DNA from: Spongiivirga sp046524175
Lineage (GTDB): Bacteria > Bacteroidota > Bacteroidia > Flavobacteriales > Flavobacteriaceae
Length of the DNA: 64,000 bases
Assembly: GCF_046524175.1 (NCBI RefSeq)
Contig: NZ_JBEFZF010000010.1
Coordinates: 43,753 to 107,752, forward strand
Reading direction: 5' to 3'
Numbering within the stretch: position 1 is the stretch's first letter; every line of letters starts with the position of its first letter. The notes under the pieces are model-generated. The model made no database searches and was not told the origin of the DNA. It saw only the letters and a list, made by a program, of their open reading frames with translations. Positions 42,755-51,882 of the stretch are shown here, piece by piece. The translations under genes were made by a program, and so were the position numbers.

Positions 42755-43687
42755 ATGACATTATCCAAACCCATTAGTGATCTTCTATACCGTTATCAAT
42801 GTGTAACCATACCGGGGTTTGGTGCTTTTATTACTAACTACAGGTCGGCACAACACAATGCTGCTGATCATAGTTTTTATCCACCATCAAAACAGCTTAC
42901 CTTTAATTCGCAGTTAGTTACCAACGACGGATTATTGGCTTCATATATTTCAGAATGCGATGGCATTTCTTTTGAGAATGCGATGGATCGTATTGAAGAA
43001 GAAATCAAACTCTGGAAGAAAGAATTTAGCAATAATGAAGAAGTTATTTTAGAAAATGTTGGATCCCTTTCTTTGAATGCTGAAGGAAATCTATTGTTTA
43101 CCCCAACTAATTCGGTAAATTATTTGACTGCTTCTTTCGGCCTTTCATCGTTCACTTCTCCTGCTATTAAACGTGAGGTTTATAAAGAAGAAGTTGAAAA
43201 ATTAGAAAAACGTGTTCCGGTTGCCATTACCCAAGAGCGTAGATCGCAACCACCATATTTGCGATATGCAGCTATTGGACTATTTTTGATTGGTTTGGGA
43301 CTTGGTATTAAGGAGTTAAACGATTACAACAAAAAGCAACAACAGGAAATAGCAACGCAGACACAAGAAACTGTTGAAGATAGCATTCAAACCGCAACTT
43401 TCTTTGATACCGCACCGATGGAATTACCAGCTATTAGTCTTAATCTTACAAAGGCGGAAATAAAGAAGTACTTTGTGGTAGCGGGAGCTTTTCGTGTAAA
43501 AAACAATGCAACAAAAAAAGTAAATCAATTAACCGCTAAGGGATATGAAGCTGAGTTAATTGGCACCAATCGCTTTGGTTTACACCAAGTCTCTTTTGCT
43601 GGTTTTGTTGATAAAGATGCAGCCCTAAAAGCGCTTCGCTCCATCAGACGAAACGAGACTCGTGATGCTTGGTTATTGGTCAAGTAA
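42755..43687 (+). CDS. HU/CCDC81-type and SPOR domain membrane protein, 310 aa
   Basis: The first half holds two CCDC81-like prokaryotic HU domains: the start SKPISDLLYRYQCVTIPGFGAFITNY and, from about residue 95, a second unit with VILENVGSLSLNAEGNLLFTP. A single membrane helix spans about 165-184, followed by a Gln-rich segment and a SPOR domain from about 235 to the end (YFVVAGAFRVKNNATKKVNQL). SPOR domains bind denuded peptidoglycan at division sites, so the protein may link envelope and nucleoid or cytoskeleton. The family is widespread in Bacteroidota but its function is unproven. Confidence 0.9.
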   Translation: MTLSKPISDLLYRYQCVTIPGFGAFITNYRSAQHNAADHSFYPPSKQLTFNSQLVTNDGLLASYISECDGISFENAMDRIEEEIKLWKKEFSNNEEVILENVGSLSLNAEGNLLFTPTNSVNYLTASFGLSSFTSPAIKREVYKEEVEKLEKRVPVAITQERRSQPPYLRYAAIGLFLIGLGLGIKELNDYNKKQQQEIATQTQETVEDSIQTATFFDTAPMELPAISLNLTKAEIKKYFVVAGAFRVKNNATKKVNQLTAKGYEAELIGTNRFGLHQVSFAGFVDKDAALKALRSIRRNETRDAWLLVK

Positions 43688-43769
43688 ACCGTCTTTCTTT
43701 GAGTTGCTGCTCACCAAAGCAATCATCAAAAAACCCTAAATGAACATATTCTTGTTGAGTAATAAAAAA

Positions 43770-43792
43770 GCGCTTCGATAAAACCGAAACGC
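43770..43792 (+). terminator. Hairpin after the HU/SPOR gene
   Basis: GCGCTTCG (43770-43777) pairs with CGAAACGC (43785-43792) with one wobble, around a 7-nt loop, 83 bp after the stop codon. A T-rich run exists only on the opposite strand (AATAAAAAA before the stem), so this is a moderate call. Confidence 0.45.
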
Positions 43793-44007
43793 CTTAATAG
43801 CCCGTAGTAATTAATTTTTCTTTTTCATAATCAAGAAGTATATTAAATACCAACCGGCACCGATTGCTCGACAGCAAGCTATCGAACGATTTCGTACTCT
43901 TTTTTGATCATTGCTTATTAGCATGATGCAATATGTTAACAAAGGTTGCGTGTGTGTATTGTTTGCTGATAAGAGAAACATTATTTTAGCATCAAAATCG
44001 ATTAAAA
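43793..44007. other. Intergenic stretch before recA
   Basis: The total gap between the HU/SPOR gene and recA is 320 bp. After the hairpin at 43770 I see no reading frame or RNA gene. A TTTG at 43962-43965 and TATTTTAG at 43982-43989 could be a poor -33/-7 pair (16-bp spacer) for recA. The inexact repeat GCTCGACAGCAAGCTATCGAAC near 43867 (written over two halves) has no clear fold. Confidence 0.45.
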
Positions 44008-45015
44008 ATGAGTAACGAAAAAGATGCGAAACTAAAAGCCCTTAAACTAACTCTTGACAAGTTAGATAAAACCTATGGTAAGGGTACGGTAATGAAAATG
44101 GGGGATACGGTTGTGGAAGATGTAGAAGCTATCCCTTCTGGTTCATTAGGGTTAGATATTGCATTAGGAGTAGGCGGTTACCCAAGAGGTCGTATTATTG
44201 AAATTTACGGACCAGAATCTTCCGGTAAAACAACCCTAACACTGCATGCGATTGCCGAAGCTCAAAAAGCCGGCGGTATCGCCGCATTTATTGATGCAGA
44301 GCACGCCTTCGATCGTTTCTATGCTGAAAAACTGGGGGTAAATATTGACGAATTAATTATTTCGCAACCGGATCACGGTGAGCAAGGGCTAGAGATTGCA
44401 GATAATCTTATTCGTTCTGGAGCTATCGATATTATTGTAATCGATTCGGTCGCAGCCTTAACTCCAAAAAGTGAGATTGAAGGAGAAATGGGAGATAGTA
44501 AAATGGGATTACATGCTCGTTTAATGTCTCAAGCGCTACGAAAGCTGACGGCTACTATTAGTAAAACCAACTGTACCGTTTTCTTTATCAACCAGCTTCG
44601 TGAAAAAATTGGGGTGATGTTCGGTAATCCGGAAACTACTACCGGTGGTAATGCTTTAAAGTTTTACGCTTCTGTACGACTCGATATTCGTCGATCCACT
44701 CAAATTAAAAACACCAATGGTGATGTTATGGGTAATAAAACTCGTGTGAAAGTGGTCAAAAATAAAGTAGCGCCACCATTTAAAACTGCAGAGTTCGATA
44801 TTATGTACGGTGAAGGAGTCTCTAAGGTTGGTGAAATTTTGGACATTGGGGTTGACTATGAAATTGTAAAGAAAAGTGGATCTTGGTTTAGCTATAATGA
44901 CACCAAACTAGGTCAAGGACGTGACGCGGTTAAAAACCTTTTACTTGACAATCCTGAATTATTGGAGGAATTGGAAGTAAAAATAAAGGAAGCCATTGCG
45001 CTTGTAAACGAATAG
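44008..45015 (+). CDS. recA: Recombinase RecA
   Basis: ATP-dependent strand-exchange protein of homologous recombination and the SOS response. Walker A is GPESSGKTT (near residue 70), Walker B IIVIDSVAAL, and the L2/DNA loop INQLREKIGVMFGNPETTTGG is complete. The 335-residue length and lack of a long acidic tail fit Bacteroidota RecA. No LexA-type box was recognised upstream. A strong terminator follows at 45042. It stands alone between the HU/SPOR gene and a lipoprotein. Confidence 0.99.
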   Translation: MSNEKDAKLKALKLTLDKLDKTYGKGTVMKMGDTVVEDVEAIPSGSLGLDIALGVGGYPRGRIIEIYGPESSGKTTLTLHAIAEAQKAGGIAAFIDAEHAFDRFYAEKLGVNIDELIISQPDHGEQGLEIADNLIRSGAIDIIVIDSVAALTPKSEIEGEMGDSKMGLHARLMSQALRKLTATISKTNCTVFFINQLREKIGVMFGNPETTTGGNALKFYASVRLDIRRSTQIKNTNGDVMGNKTRVKVVKNKVAPPFKTAEFDIMYGEGVSKVGEILDIGVDYEIVKKSGSWFSYNDTKLGQGRDAVKNLLLDNPELLEELEVKIKEAIALVNE

Positions 45016-45041
45016 AATTTTCTTACAAAACAGCTTAAAAG

Positions 45042-45063
45042 TCCCGTTTTCACGGGATTTTTT
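45042..45063 (+). terminator. Rho-independent terminator of recA
   Basis: TCCCGT (45042-45047) pairs with ACGGGA (45052-45057) around a 4-nt loop and is followed by six T residues; it begins 26 bp after the recA stop. Confidence 0.88.
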
Positions 45064-45099
45064 GCGTTTAACACGCAACCTTTCGTAAATTAAGCATCT

Positions 45100-45558
45100 G
45101 TGAACAAACAATTGTTGATAAAAGTGAAAAAGACCCTATTACTTTTTATGCTATTACTGACAGCAGTATCTTGCAGTTTAGATGATGATGATGCAAACTT
45201 TCATTACGAGTTTGTTCCGGTGGTTGCGGCAGAATTTCCTGAGAATTTTGTGTTAGGTAGTACCTACACCATTCCAGTTGAGTTTGCGCGCCCTACTGAA
45301 TGTCATTTTTTTTCAAACTTTTCGTTTACACGACCTGATAACACCACCAGACGGATAGGAGTGGTTAACTCGGTTTTTACAGATCGAGACTGTTCTGATA
45401 TTTCAGGAGATGAGAGTATTCAAACGAACAGCTTTGATTTTATGGTGATATATGAAGGAACCTACACCTTTCAATTTTGGACAGGAGAAGATGCTGATGG
45501 AAATAATCAATATTTAGAGATACAGGTCCCGGTTTTAACCGAGGCCCCATCAAACTAA
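45100..45558 (+). CDS. Putative lipoprotein, 152 aa
   Basis: Starts with GTG at 45100. The signal peptide ends T-A-V-S-C with Cys25 lipidated, followed by SLDDDD, the acidic patch typical of surface-exposed Bacteroidota lipoproteins. The rest is a beta-rich domain with three cysteines (ECHFFSNFSF, DRDCSD), perhaps an Ig-like fold. It has no recognisable family. It precedes an ECF sigma/beta-barrel pair on the same strand by 40 bp and may be part of that system. Confidence 0.78.
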   Translation: MNKQLLIKVKKTLLLFMLLLTAVSCSLDDDDANFHYEFVPVVAAEFPENFVLGSTYTIPVEFARPTECHFFSNFSFTRPDNTTRRIGVVNSVFTDRDCSDISGDESIQTNSFDFMVIYEGTYTFQFWTGEDADGNNQYLEIQVPVLTEAPSN

Positions 45559-45561
45559 GCA

Positions 45562-45579
45562 CCAATTTATAGTAATTGG
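45562..45579. promoter_or_regulatory. Inverted repeat upstream of the second ECF sigma gene
   Basis: CCAATT (45562-45567) and AATTGG (45574-45579) form a perfect 6-bp inverted repeat with a 6-bp spacer in the 40-bp gap, 19 bp before the TTG start of the sigma gene. It could be an operator or a weak RNA hairpin. Confidence 0.4.
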
Positions 45580-45598
45580 CATAAACCAAACAAAACTA

Positions 45599-46144
45599 TT
45601 GAGTTTAGATCAACTCATTAAAGAATGTAAAAAGCGTGAAATAACCGCGCAAGAGCAGCTTTACCGGCTTTTTTCGGGAAAGCTTTTCTCGGTATGCCTC
45701 AAATATTCTAGAAACCGAACCGAAGCAGAAGATAATCTTCAAGATAGCTTTATTACCATTTTTGATAAGATTAGTCAATATAAATTTAAAGGCTCTTTTG
45801 AAGGTTGGATGCGGCGAATTACTGTGAATACAGTAATGCAAAAATATCGGTCACAAGATGTGTTTGATATTGTAAATGAAAATGCCATTGAAGATGTGGA
45901 AGTACAGGTTGATGAAGACGGCCTTTCGATGGATGATTTATTAAAAATAGTACAAGAACTGCCTGATAGGTATCGTATGGTTTTTAACCTTTACGTACTT
46001 GATGGCTATTCACATAAAGAAATAGGACAGATGATGGGAATATCTGATGGAACATCGAAGTCAAATCTGGCGAGAGCTAGAAACATTTTAAAAGAAAAAA
46101 TTGAATTGCTACAAGAAAAAAAAATTAATGTAAAGTCCGTGTAA
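45599..46144 (+). CDS. ECF RNA polymerase sigma factor, 181 aa
   Basis: Sigma region 2 (LYRLFSGKLFSVCLKYSRNRTEAEDNLQDSFITIF, read in parts) spans about residues 20-90 and region 4 (LPDRYRMVFNLYVLDGYSHKEIGQMMGISDGTSKSNLARA) about 115-175. The frame begins with TTG at 45599 because no ATG precedes region 2. The next gene begins directly after its stop codon, a beta-barrel protein with a cytoplasmic N-terminus that is the likely regulator. It is not closely similar to the ECF factor at 5880. Confidence 0.94.
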   Translation: MSLDQLIKECKKREITAQEQLYRLFSGKLFSVCLKYSRNRTEAEDNLQDSFITIFDKISQYKFKGSFEGWMRRITVNTVMQKYRSQDVFDIVNENAIEDVEVQVDEDGLSMDDLLKIVQELPDRYRMVFNLYVLDGYSHKEIGQMMGISDGTSKSNLARARNILKEKIELLQEKKINVKSV

Positions 46145-47761
46145 ATGGGAGAGAAGAAACATATAGATCGATTGTTTCAGGAGCGGTTTAAAGACTTTGA
46201 AGTGACTCCTGATACCGATATATGGAACAGGATTCAGGACGAACTTGGCCATAAAAAGAAACGACGGGTGATTCCGTTTTGGATGCAGTTAGGTGGTATT
46301 GCTGCCGCAGTTGCCTTATTATTTTTATTAGGATATAACTTATTATCTAATGGAAGTGATACCAATACAATAGAAAATCAAATTGTTGATGAAAATACTG
46401 AAGAAAACAATTCACCCACACTCATAGAAAATAACAACAACAAACAAAATTTAGAAACTGTCACTAATAATGCGGTTGCAAATGAAGATACCAATAAGGT
46501 TGATGTTGATGCATCAACCAATGATCAAAAAATAACAACGAAGAATTCAGTTACAAATCAGGCAAAAACACCTGTAGTTTTAAATAAAAATAAGTGGAGA
46601 AATGTGGTGGCCTCACAAGAGAAAAAAGCAGAAACGCCAATACATAAAAAGACTAATTTAATTGATACCAATGTTAAGCTTAATACAAACAATGGTGTTA
46701 TAGCGAACAATACTGCTACTACCAAGAATAACGAAAAGGATGAGAATAAGATACCAGCTGTTATTAGAGATGGGGCGCAATTGAAAAATAAAGATGCATC
46801 AACTGCGGTTGTGATTGCCAATAAAGAGAACCCCGAATCGGATAAGATCAACCCTAATATTAATTCCAGTATTGATTTAAAAGACAATGTAGTGGTTACA
46901 AAAGTTGATGCCAAAAACGAAGATGCTTCAGTAAAAGAAAATAAAGAAGAAGACAATAAACCTTCTCTTTTTGATGCAATCAATAAAGAAGAAAAAAATA
47001 CGGAAGTAGCCACCGCTGAAACTATTGATAGAAAATGGAGTGTAAACCCCATGGTAGCACCAGTTTACTATAATACTATTGGCGAAGGTTCACCTATCCA
47101 CAGTCAATTTAAAGACAATAATAAAAGCGGAAATATCAATGTAAGTTATGGTGTTGGTGTTGCTTATCAAGTAAGTAAACGTTTAAGCGTACGGTCGGGA
47201 GTAAATGTGGTAAACTTGGGGTATGATACCGAGGAAATTGCATTCACTGCCTCATTAGACGGCGGTAACTTAGCTACTATTAGTTATAATAGTAATACCT
47301 CAAGGCTTGATGTCAAAGACAAAACATCATCTAACACAAGCGATTTCTCTTCTGATGTACCTAATGATGTAAATACTTTTAGAGGTGCGGCAGAAACTGC
47401 AGGAATAATGAGTCAGCAATTTGGTTATGTAGAAGTGCCGTTAGAATTAAAATACCGCTTGCTGGATAAAAAATTAGGGGTCAATATTATTGGAGGCTTA
47501 AGTAGTTTATTCTTAACCGATAATAGCATATCATTAGTTTCTCAGGATAATTTAATTACAGATGTTGGCGAGGCCAATAACGTTAATAATACCAGTTTTA
47601 CCACTAATATTGGTTTGGGTATTGATTATGCCCTAAGTAAAAATTTACAATTAAATCTTGAACCTATTTTTAAATATCAGTTAAATGCATTTAATCGCGA
47701 AGCCGGCGATTTTCAACCATTTTATATGGGTGTATATACTGGTGTTAGTTTCAAGTTCTGA
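46145..47761 (+). CDS. Membrane-spanning beta-barrel protein with disordered linker, 538 aa
   Basis: Residues 1-40 are charged and cytoplasmic (KKHIDRLFQERFKDFEVTPD, anti-sigma-like), one membrane helix spans about 44-66, then about 200 residues are Asn/Lys/Glu/Thr rich and low in complexity. From about residue 270 to the end there is an outer-membrane beta-barrel with alternating strands, closing with VYTGVSFKF (terminal Phe, the BAM signal). The protein should therefore bridge inner membrane, periplasm and outer membrane. Its ATG directly follows the sigma gene stop, so it likely controls that factor. Bacteroidota carry many such sigma/barrel pairs. Confidence 0.88.
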   Translation: MGEKKHIDRLFQERFKDFEVTPDTDIWNRIQDELGHKKKRRVIPFWMQLGGIAAAVALLFLLGYNLLSNGSDTNTIENQIVDENTEENNSPTLIENNNNKQNLETVTNNAVANEDTNKVDVDASTNDQKITTKNSVTNQAKTPVVLNKNKWRNVVASQEKKAETPIHKKTNLIDTNVKLNTNNGVIANNTATTKNNEKDENKIPAVIRDGAQLKNKDASTAVVIANKENPESDKINPNINSSIDLKDNVVVTKVDAKNEDASVKENKEEDNKPSLFDAINKEEKNTEVATAETIDRKWSVNPMVAPVYYNTIGEGSPIHSQFKDNNKSGNINVSYGVGVAYQVSKRLSVRSGVNVVNLGYDTEEIAFTASLDGGNLATISYNSNTSRLDVKDKTSSNTSDFSSDVPNDVNTFRGAAETAGIMSQQFGYVEVPLELKYRLLDKKLGVNIIGGLSSLFLTDNSISLVSQDNLITDVGEANNVNNTSFTTNIGLGIDYALSKNLQLNLEPIFKYQLNAFNREAGDFQPFYMGVYTGVSFKF

Positions 47762-47817
47762 TTTTAGTTTTAGTTGGTTAGGAAAGTCATTAATCAAAAG
47801 CAATGATGACTTTTACT

Positions 47818-47846
47818 AAAAACCGCCCTTTTGTAGGGCGGTTTTT
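47818..47846. terminator. Bidirectional Rho-independent terminator
   Basis: AAAAACCGCCCT (47818-47829) and AGGGCGGTTTTT (47835-47846) form a 12-bp stem with a 5-nt loop between the convergent beta-barrel gene and the TPR-HTH gene. The A and T runs on both sides allow function in both directions. Confidence 0.9.
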
Positions 47847-47849
47847 GTT

Positions 47850-49640
47850 TTAAACTCTTAAAATTGCAGTCTCAAGGGAATCGTCCGAAGATAAACTCAT
47901 TTTTTTACGCAAACGGTAGCGGGCTTTTTTTACACCATCGGCAGTTATGTTAAGCATATTTGCTATTTCTTTATTAGTAAGATTCATCCTCAAAAGAGCC
48001 ATTAATCGCAATTCGTTAGTGGTTACATCAGGATATTTATTTTTGACATTTACTCCAAAATCGGTGTGCACTTTTTCAAAATACTGGGTAAAGTTCTCCC
48101 AATTTGCTTCGTCCTTTAAATCAAAATTAATGGTGTTAATAATGTCCCTTGTTTCACAACCGCCCTCCATTTGTTCTACCTTAGTTTTTAAGTCGACCAA
48201 TATTTCATTTTTTTTAGCCAGATGTAAAGCGTGCGTAGTCAATTCTTTCTGCTTGTATTGAATTTCGGCATCAAGTTTCTCACGTTCCAAGGCAGCTCTT
48301 TTTTTAGTCTCGCGAAAACGTATCCACAATCCGCTTAATACCCCTATTACTGCCAATAATCCGGCCGCTAATAATCCTTTTTGTAATTTACTAGTCGTTT
48401 CTTTCTCTTCTAAAAGCGCAATGTTTTTTTCCTGAATGGCAATTTGAGCTTCTTTCTTTTCAGTCTCATAAAGCTGTTGCCATTTTTTGATCTCTCGTTG
48501 CTTGGCATAAAACCCAACACTATCAATTAATGTAGGCAGCCCTTCCCATAGATCATAGGCTTTATCTTTTTGGCCGCTTTTACCTAACGCAAAACCATAT
48601 AAAATACGCGCCCCTAGTACTTGTTCGTCTAAAGCTCCTTTTTTCGATTCATAATCAAAGGCTCGCTCTGCATACGGAATTGCTTTTTGGGGCTGATTGA
48701 TTTCCATATATCCTGTAGCAAGTAGTCGGTTATTAAGGCTTATTAAAGTAGGATCGTAAATCTCCTGTGCAGCTGAAAGGCATTCTTCACTTAACCGGAT
48801 ACTTTCGTCATATTTTTCTAACTTTGAGTATGCGTGGGAAAGATGTGTTTTTGCAGTCCATTCTAAATTACGATCTCTAAAAAAAGTAACTGCTTCAGGA
48901 AGTTTATCAATAACTGGTTGTAACTCTTGTAATTCTATCTTAGCCATGCTCCAATTAATCAAGCTTAGATAATACATCTCGTCATCACCTTCAGAAATGA
49001 CCATTGCTTCTTCAAGGGTATTACGGGCCTCTTCATAATCGTAATTGCTTAAATATATATTTCCCATTGTAAATACTACCCCGGCTTTTTGACGTTGTAT
49101 ATCTGCCTTATCTGCATAGGGTTTTGCTTCTCTAAGCAGTTGTAGCGCTTCATTCGAGTTTCCCATTCGATGTAATAGATCAGCACGTTGAATATAAACC
49201 TCAGCAATCGTTTGGTCATCTTTTGACGCTTTTGCCCATTGCATTGCAAGCTCACTTGTAGGGAGAATACTATCAATAGGCCCCATACGGGCAAAGGCAT
49301 ATACTTTCTTTCTTAAAATTGCTGAAGTTACTGTAGGGTGGTTCTCTCCTTTGGTGGCCTTTAATCCCTTATTGAGATACTCTAAAAAAGCAGGGAGTTT
49401 CCCATAACGAGAATGGCTCATGCCAATAACATAATAGGTCATTGCCAGGGTTGAATCTTTTTCTTTTTCAGCAAGTTCCAGGGCTTGCTCAAAAACAATG
49501 TTGCAATCGGACTTCTTCTCTTTTAAACAGGCTTCGCCTTCATCAATAAACGATTGAATGTCAGGGTCTAGCTCTTTAAGATAGTTTTGAGCCGTTATGG
49601 CTACAGAAAAAAGAACACAAAAAATGGTTAGAACGCGCAT
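47850..49640 (-). CDS. TPR-containing membrane regulator with C-terminal LuxR-like HTH, 596 aa
   Basis: I use the ATG at 49640; the frame can start at a TTG two codons earlier. A signal peptide (about 1-18) is followed by about eight TPR units (residues 40-390), a coiled segment, one membrane helix (about 422-442), a cytoplasmic linker and a C-terminal helix-turn-helix (NELRLMALLRMNLTNKEIANMLNITADGVKKARYRLRKKM, read in parts). The topology is a periplasmic TPR sensor tied to a cytoplasmic DNA-binding domain, a Bacteroidota layout with no kinase. It stands alone on the minus strand. Signal unknown. Confidence 0.9.
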   Translation of the reverse strand: MRVLTIFCVLFSVAITAQNYLKELDPDIQSFIDEGEACLKEKKSDCNIVFEQALELAEKEKDSTLAMTYYVIGMSHSRYGKLPAFLEYLNKGLKATKGENHPTVTSAILRKKVYAFARMGPIDSILPTSELAMQWAKASKDDQTIAEVYIQRADLLHRMGNSNEALQLLREAKPYADKADIQRQKAGVVFTMGNIYLSNYDYEEARNTLEEAMVISEGDDEMYYLSLINWSMAKIELQELQPVIDKLPEAVTFFRDRNLEWTAKTHLSHAYSKLEKYDESIRLSEECLSAAQEIYDPTLISLNNRLLATGYMEINQPQKAIPYAERAFDYESKKGALDEQVLGARILYGFALGKSGQKDKAYDLWEGLPTLIDSVGFYAKQREIKKWQQLYETEKKEAQIAIQEKNIALLEEKETTSKLQKGLLAAGLLAVIGVLSGLWIRFRETKKRAALEREKLDAEIQYKQKELTTHALHLAKKNEILVDLKTKVEQMEGGCETRDIINTINFDLKDEANWENFTQYFEKVHTDFGVNVKNKYPDVTTNELRLMALLRMNLTNKEIANMLNITADGVKKARYRLRKKMSLSSDDSLETAILRV

Positions 49641-49740
49641 ATCCAAGCTTTTACCTTTTAAATATACCCAATTTAATTAATAAAGTTTGAGATATAGGCT
49701 ACTTAGAATAAGGTATATTCTATAGGGAGTGCTTGGAAAA

Positions 49741-51351
49741 TTAATCCAACACCTCTGCAATATCAGCTCGACTTAGTTCAACGACTTTTAAGATCATTGG
49801 ATCTTCTTCATTCAAAATTTCTTCATAAGCGTTTTCGCCAAATAAATGAAGCCCAATGGTTGCCTTTAGATACGTTTTAATGATTGGCTTATACAGATCG
49901 GCATTGATATTAAATTGTCGATCGTTTGCATATTTCTGAAAATCCTTAACCAGTTGTTCGGAAATTACCTCCGTTTGAATAAACCCTTGCTGTCCATACT
50001 CCAAAAAGTGCTGTCTCCTATTTTTCTCATCCAAAAACTCGAATACATATTGATTGGTCAATCCTTGTCGCAGAATGGTACGTAGCGCTTCCTCATTAAT
50101 CGAACTTTTTAGCGGCACAAACACATCAGGAATGATGCCACCGCCTCCATAAACAATTTTTCCTTTTGGGGTTTTAAATTTTAGACTATCAGCAATTTTG
50201 ATACTATCGGCACTTTCCATTTCACCATTCGCAAAGCGATCATAAAACTCATCAAAATAGCTTTTATTTCCATTTTTATAAGAGCGTTGAATTGATCTTC
50301 CGGTCGGGGTGTAATATCTTGAAATGGTTAAGCGAACTGCAGAACCATCCCCCAATGCCATTTCTCGTTGCACCAAGCCTTTTCCGTAGGACCGTCGGCC
50401 AATAATCGTTCCTTTGTCATTGTCTTGCAAGGCTCCTGCAATTATCTCACTTGCTGATGCCGAGTTTTCGTTAATCATCACATAAACCTCACCATCCTCA
50501 AAATCGCCTTTACTGGTCGCAAATGTCTTATTGATCTTTCCTTTGTTATTCTTGGTAAATAAAATGAGTTTGTTATCCTCTAAAAACTCATCCGATATTT
50601 TCTCAGCAATGCCTAGATACCCACCGGGGTTATCTCTTAAATCTAAAGCAATTTTAGTAGCTCCTTTCTTTTTAAGTGCTTTTAATGCCGTTTTAAACTC
50701 CTTAAAGGTGGATTCAGCGAAACGATTAATCTTAATATATCCCAAATTAGAAGTAAGCATATAATACCCATCTACGCTTTTAATAGGTACGTGGTTGCGC
50801 TTAATATCAAAGTCTAATAAAGACGCGTGACCTTTGCGCAATACTTTTAGTTTTACTTTACTATCAGAAACACCTTTTAAGCGAGAAATAATGTTTTCAT
50901 TGCTAAGTCGTTTGCCGTATAAGGTGTCTTGATCGGCAATAAGAATACGATCACCTCCCTTAATCCCTGCTTTTATGCTAGGGCCTCCTTCTAAAGGGCG
51001 AATAACGCGAATGGTATCATATTTTACATAAAAACTAACCCCAATACCCACAAAATCACCTTTCATACTTTCAGTAACATCTTGCATGTTTCTAGCAGGA
51101 ATATACACCGAATGCGGATCTAATTTGTTCAAAATATTATTGACTGTTACGTCCACAATACTATCAGTATCAACCTCATCAACATACTCATAGTCGATAT
51201 AGTCTATAAGCCGATTTAGCTTGTCTTTTTTTGAGTTCGAGGTGAATAGTTTTTGAGAAGAATCAGCAAAATTTAGCCTACTACCAATAAATATACCTGC
51301 TGCAATAGCAAGTGTTAGTATAAATGGTATATAAATCTTATTAATTTTCAA
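49741..51351 (-). CDS. C-terminal processing peptidase, S41 family
   Basis: A signal anchor spans about 8-26; a PDZ domain spans about 95-180 (GVSFYVKYDTIRVIRPLEGGPSIKAGIKGGD in pieces) and the S41 catalytic core follows. The dyad is Ser299 (NSASASEIIAGALQD) and Lys324 (SYGKGLV), 25 residues apart as in CtpA/B. It is a periplasmic or membrane-anchored serine peptidase that trims C-termini of envelope proteins. The frame starts with TTG at 51351. It is co-oriented with the dCMP deaminase gene 24 bp upstream. Confidence 0.95.
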   Translation of the reverse strand: MKINKIYIPFILTLAIAAGIFIGSRLNFADSSQKLFTSNSKKDKLNRLIDYIDYEYVDEVDTDSIVDVTVNNILNKLDPHSVYIPARNMQDVTESMKGDFVGIGVSFYVKYDTIRVIRPLEGGPSIKAGIKGGDRILIADQDTLYGKRLSNENIISRLKGVSDSKVKLKVLRKGHASLLDFDIKRNHVPIKSVDGYYMLTSNLGYIKINRFAESTFKEFKTALKALKKKGATKIALDLRDNPGGYLGIAEKISDEFLEDNKLILFTKNNKGKINKTFATSKGDFEDGEVYVMINENSASASEIIAGALQDNDKGTIIGRRSYGKGLVQREMALGDGSAVRLTISRYYTPTGRSIQRSYKNGNKSYFDEFYDRFANGEMESADSIKIADSLKFKTPKGKIVYGGGGIIPDVFVPLKSSINEEALRTILRQGLTNQYVFEFLDEKNRRQHFLEYGQQGFIQTEVISEQLVKDFQKYANDRQFNINADLYKPIIKTYLKATIGLHLFGENAYEEILNEEDPMILKVVELSRADIAEVLD

Positions 51352-51375
51352 CGGGCTCTTTTCTTTTTCAGGGCA

Positions 51376-51801
51376 CTACAATTCAGCAATATGTTCTAAT
51401 TGAACGCCTGCTTTTTTCAAAAATTGTAAGCCAGAATCATCTTTATAGGCTTTTAAATAAACAACACGTTTTATTCCTGCCTGATGAATTAATTTACTAC
51501 ACTCCTTACAAGGAGAAAGCGTGATATACAAAGTAGCATCTTTACAGCTTTGTGTTGAGGCAGCCACTTTTAAAATAGCATTAGCTTCTGCATGTAACAC
51601 GTACCACTTGGTAAAATGATCATCATCTTCACATTCATTTTCAAAACCGGTTGGTGTACCATTGTAACCATCAGAAATGATCATTCTATCTTTTACGATT
51701 AATGCACCAACCTGTTTTCGTTTACAATGTGATAATTTTCCCCACTCGATGGCCATTTTTAAGTAGGCTCGATCGTAACGCGCTAACTTCTTGTCTGTCA
51801 T
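51376..51801 (-). CDS. dCMP/CMP deaminase family protein (ComEB-like), 141 aa
   Basis: Zinc-dependent cytidine-deaminase fold with LHAEANAILKVA (His and catalytic Glu) and TLSPCKECSKLIHQAG (two zinc cysteines). The N-terminal AIEWGKLSHCKRKQVGALIVKD and DGYNGTPTGFEN match dCMP deaminases, which make dUMP for thymidylate synthesis. It is normal in length and is followed by the S41 peptidase gene after 24 bp. Confidence 0.95.
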   Translation of the reverse strand: MTDKKLARYDRAYLKMAIEWGKLSHCKRKQVGALIVKDRMIISDGYNGTPTGFENECEDDDHFTKWYVLHAEANAILKVAASTQSCKDATLYITLSPCKECSKLIHQAGIKRVVYLKAYKDDSGLQFLKKAGVQLEHIAEL

Positions 51802-51882
51802 AAAAACTATTCGCCACTACAGGCGAATCTTATAAAATTAAAAGGTTTACGAGCTAATCGCAAACCACATCTTGTTAATTTT

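Noticed and set aside
46558..47052. 164-codon minus-strand frame rich in Ser and Phe
   Set aside because: It is the antisense reading of the Asn/Lys/Glu-rich linker of the beta-barrel protein; the composition follows from the repeat-like codons on the plus strand.
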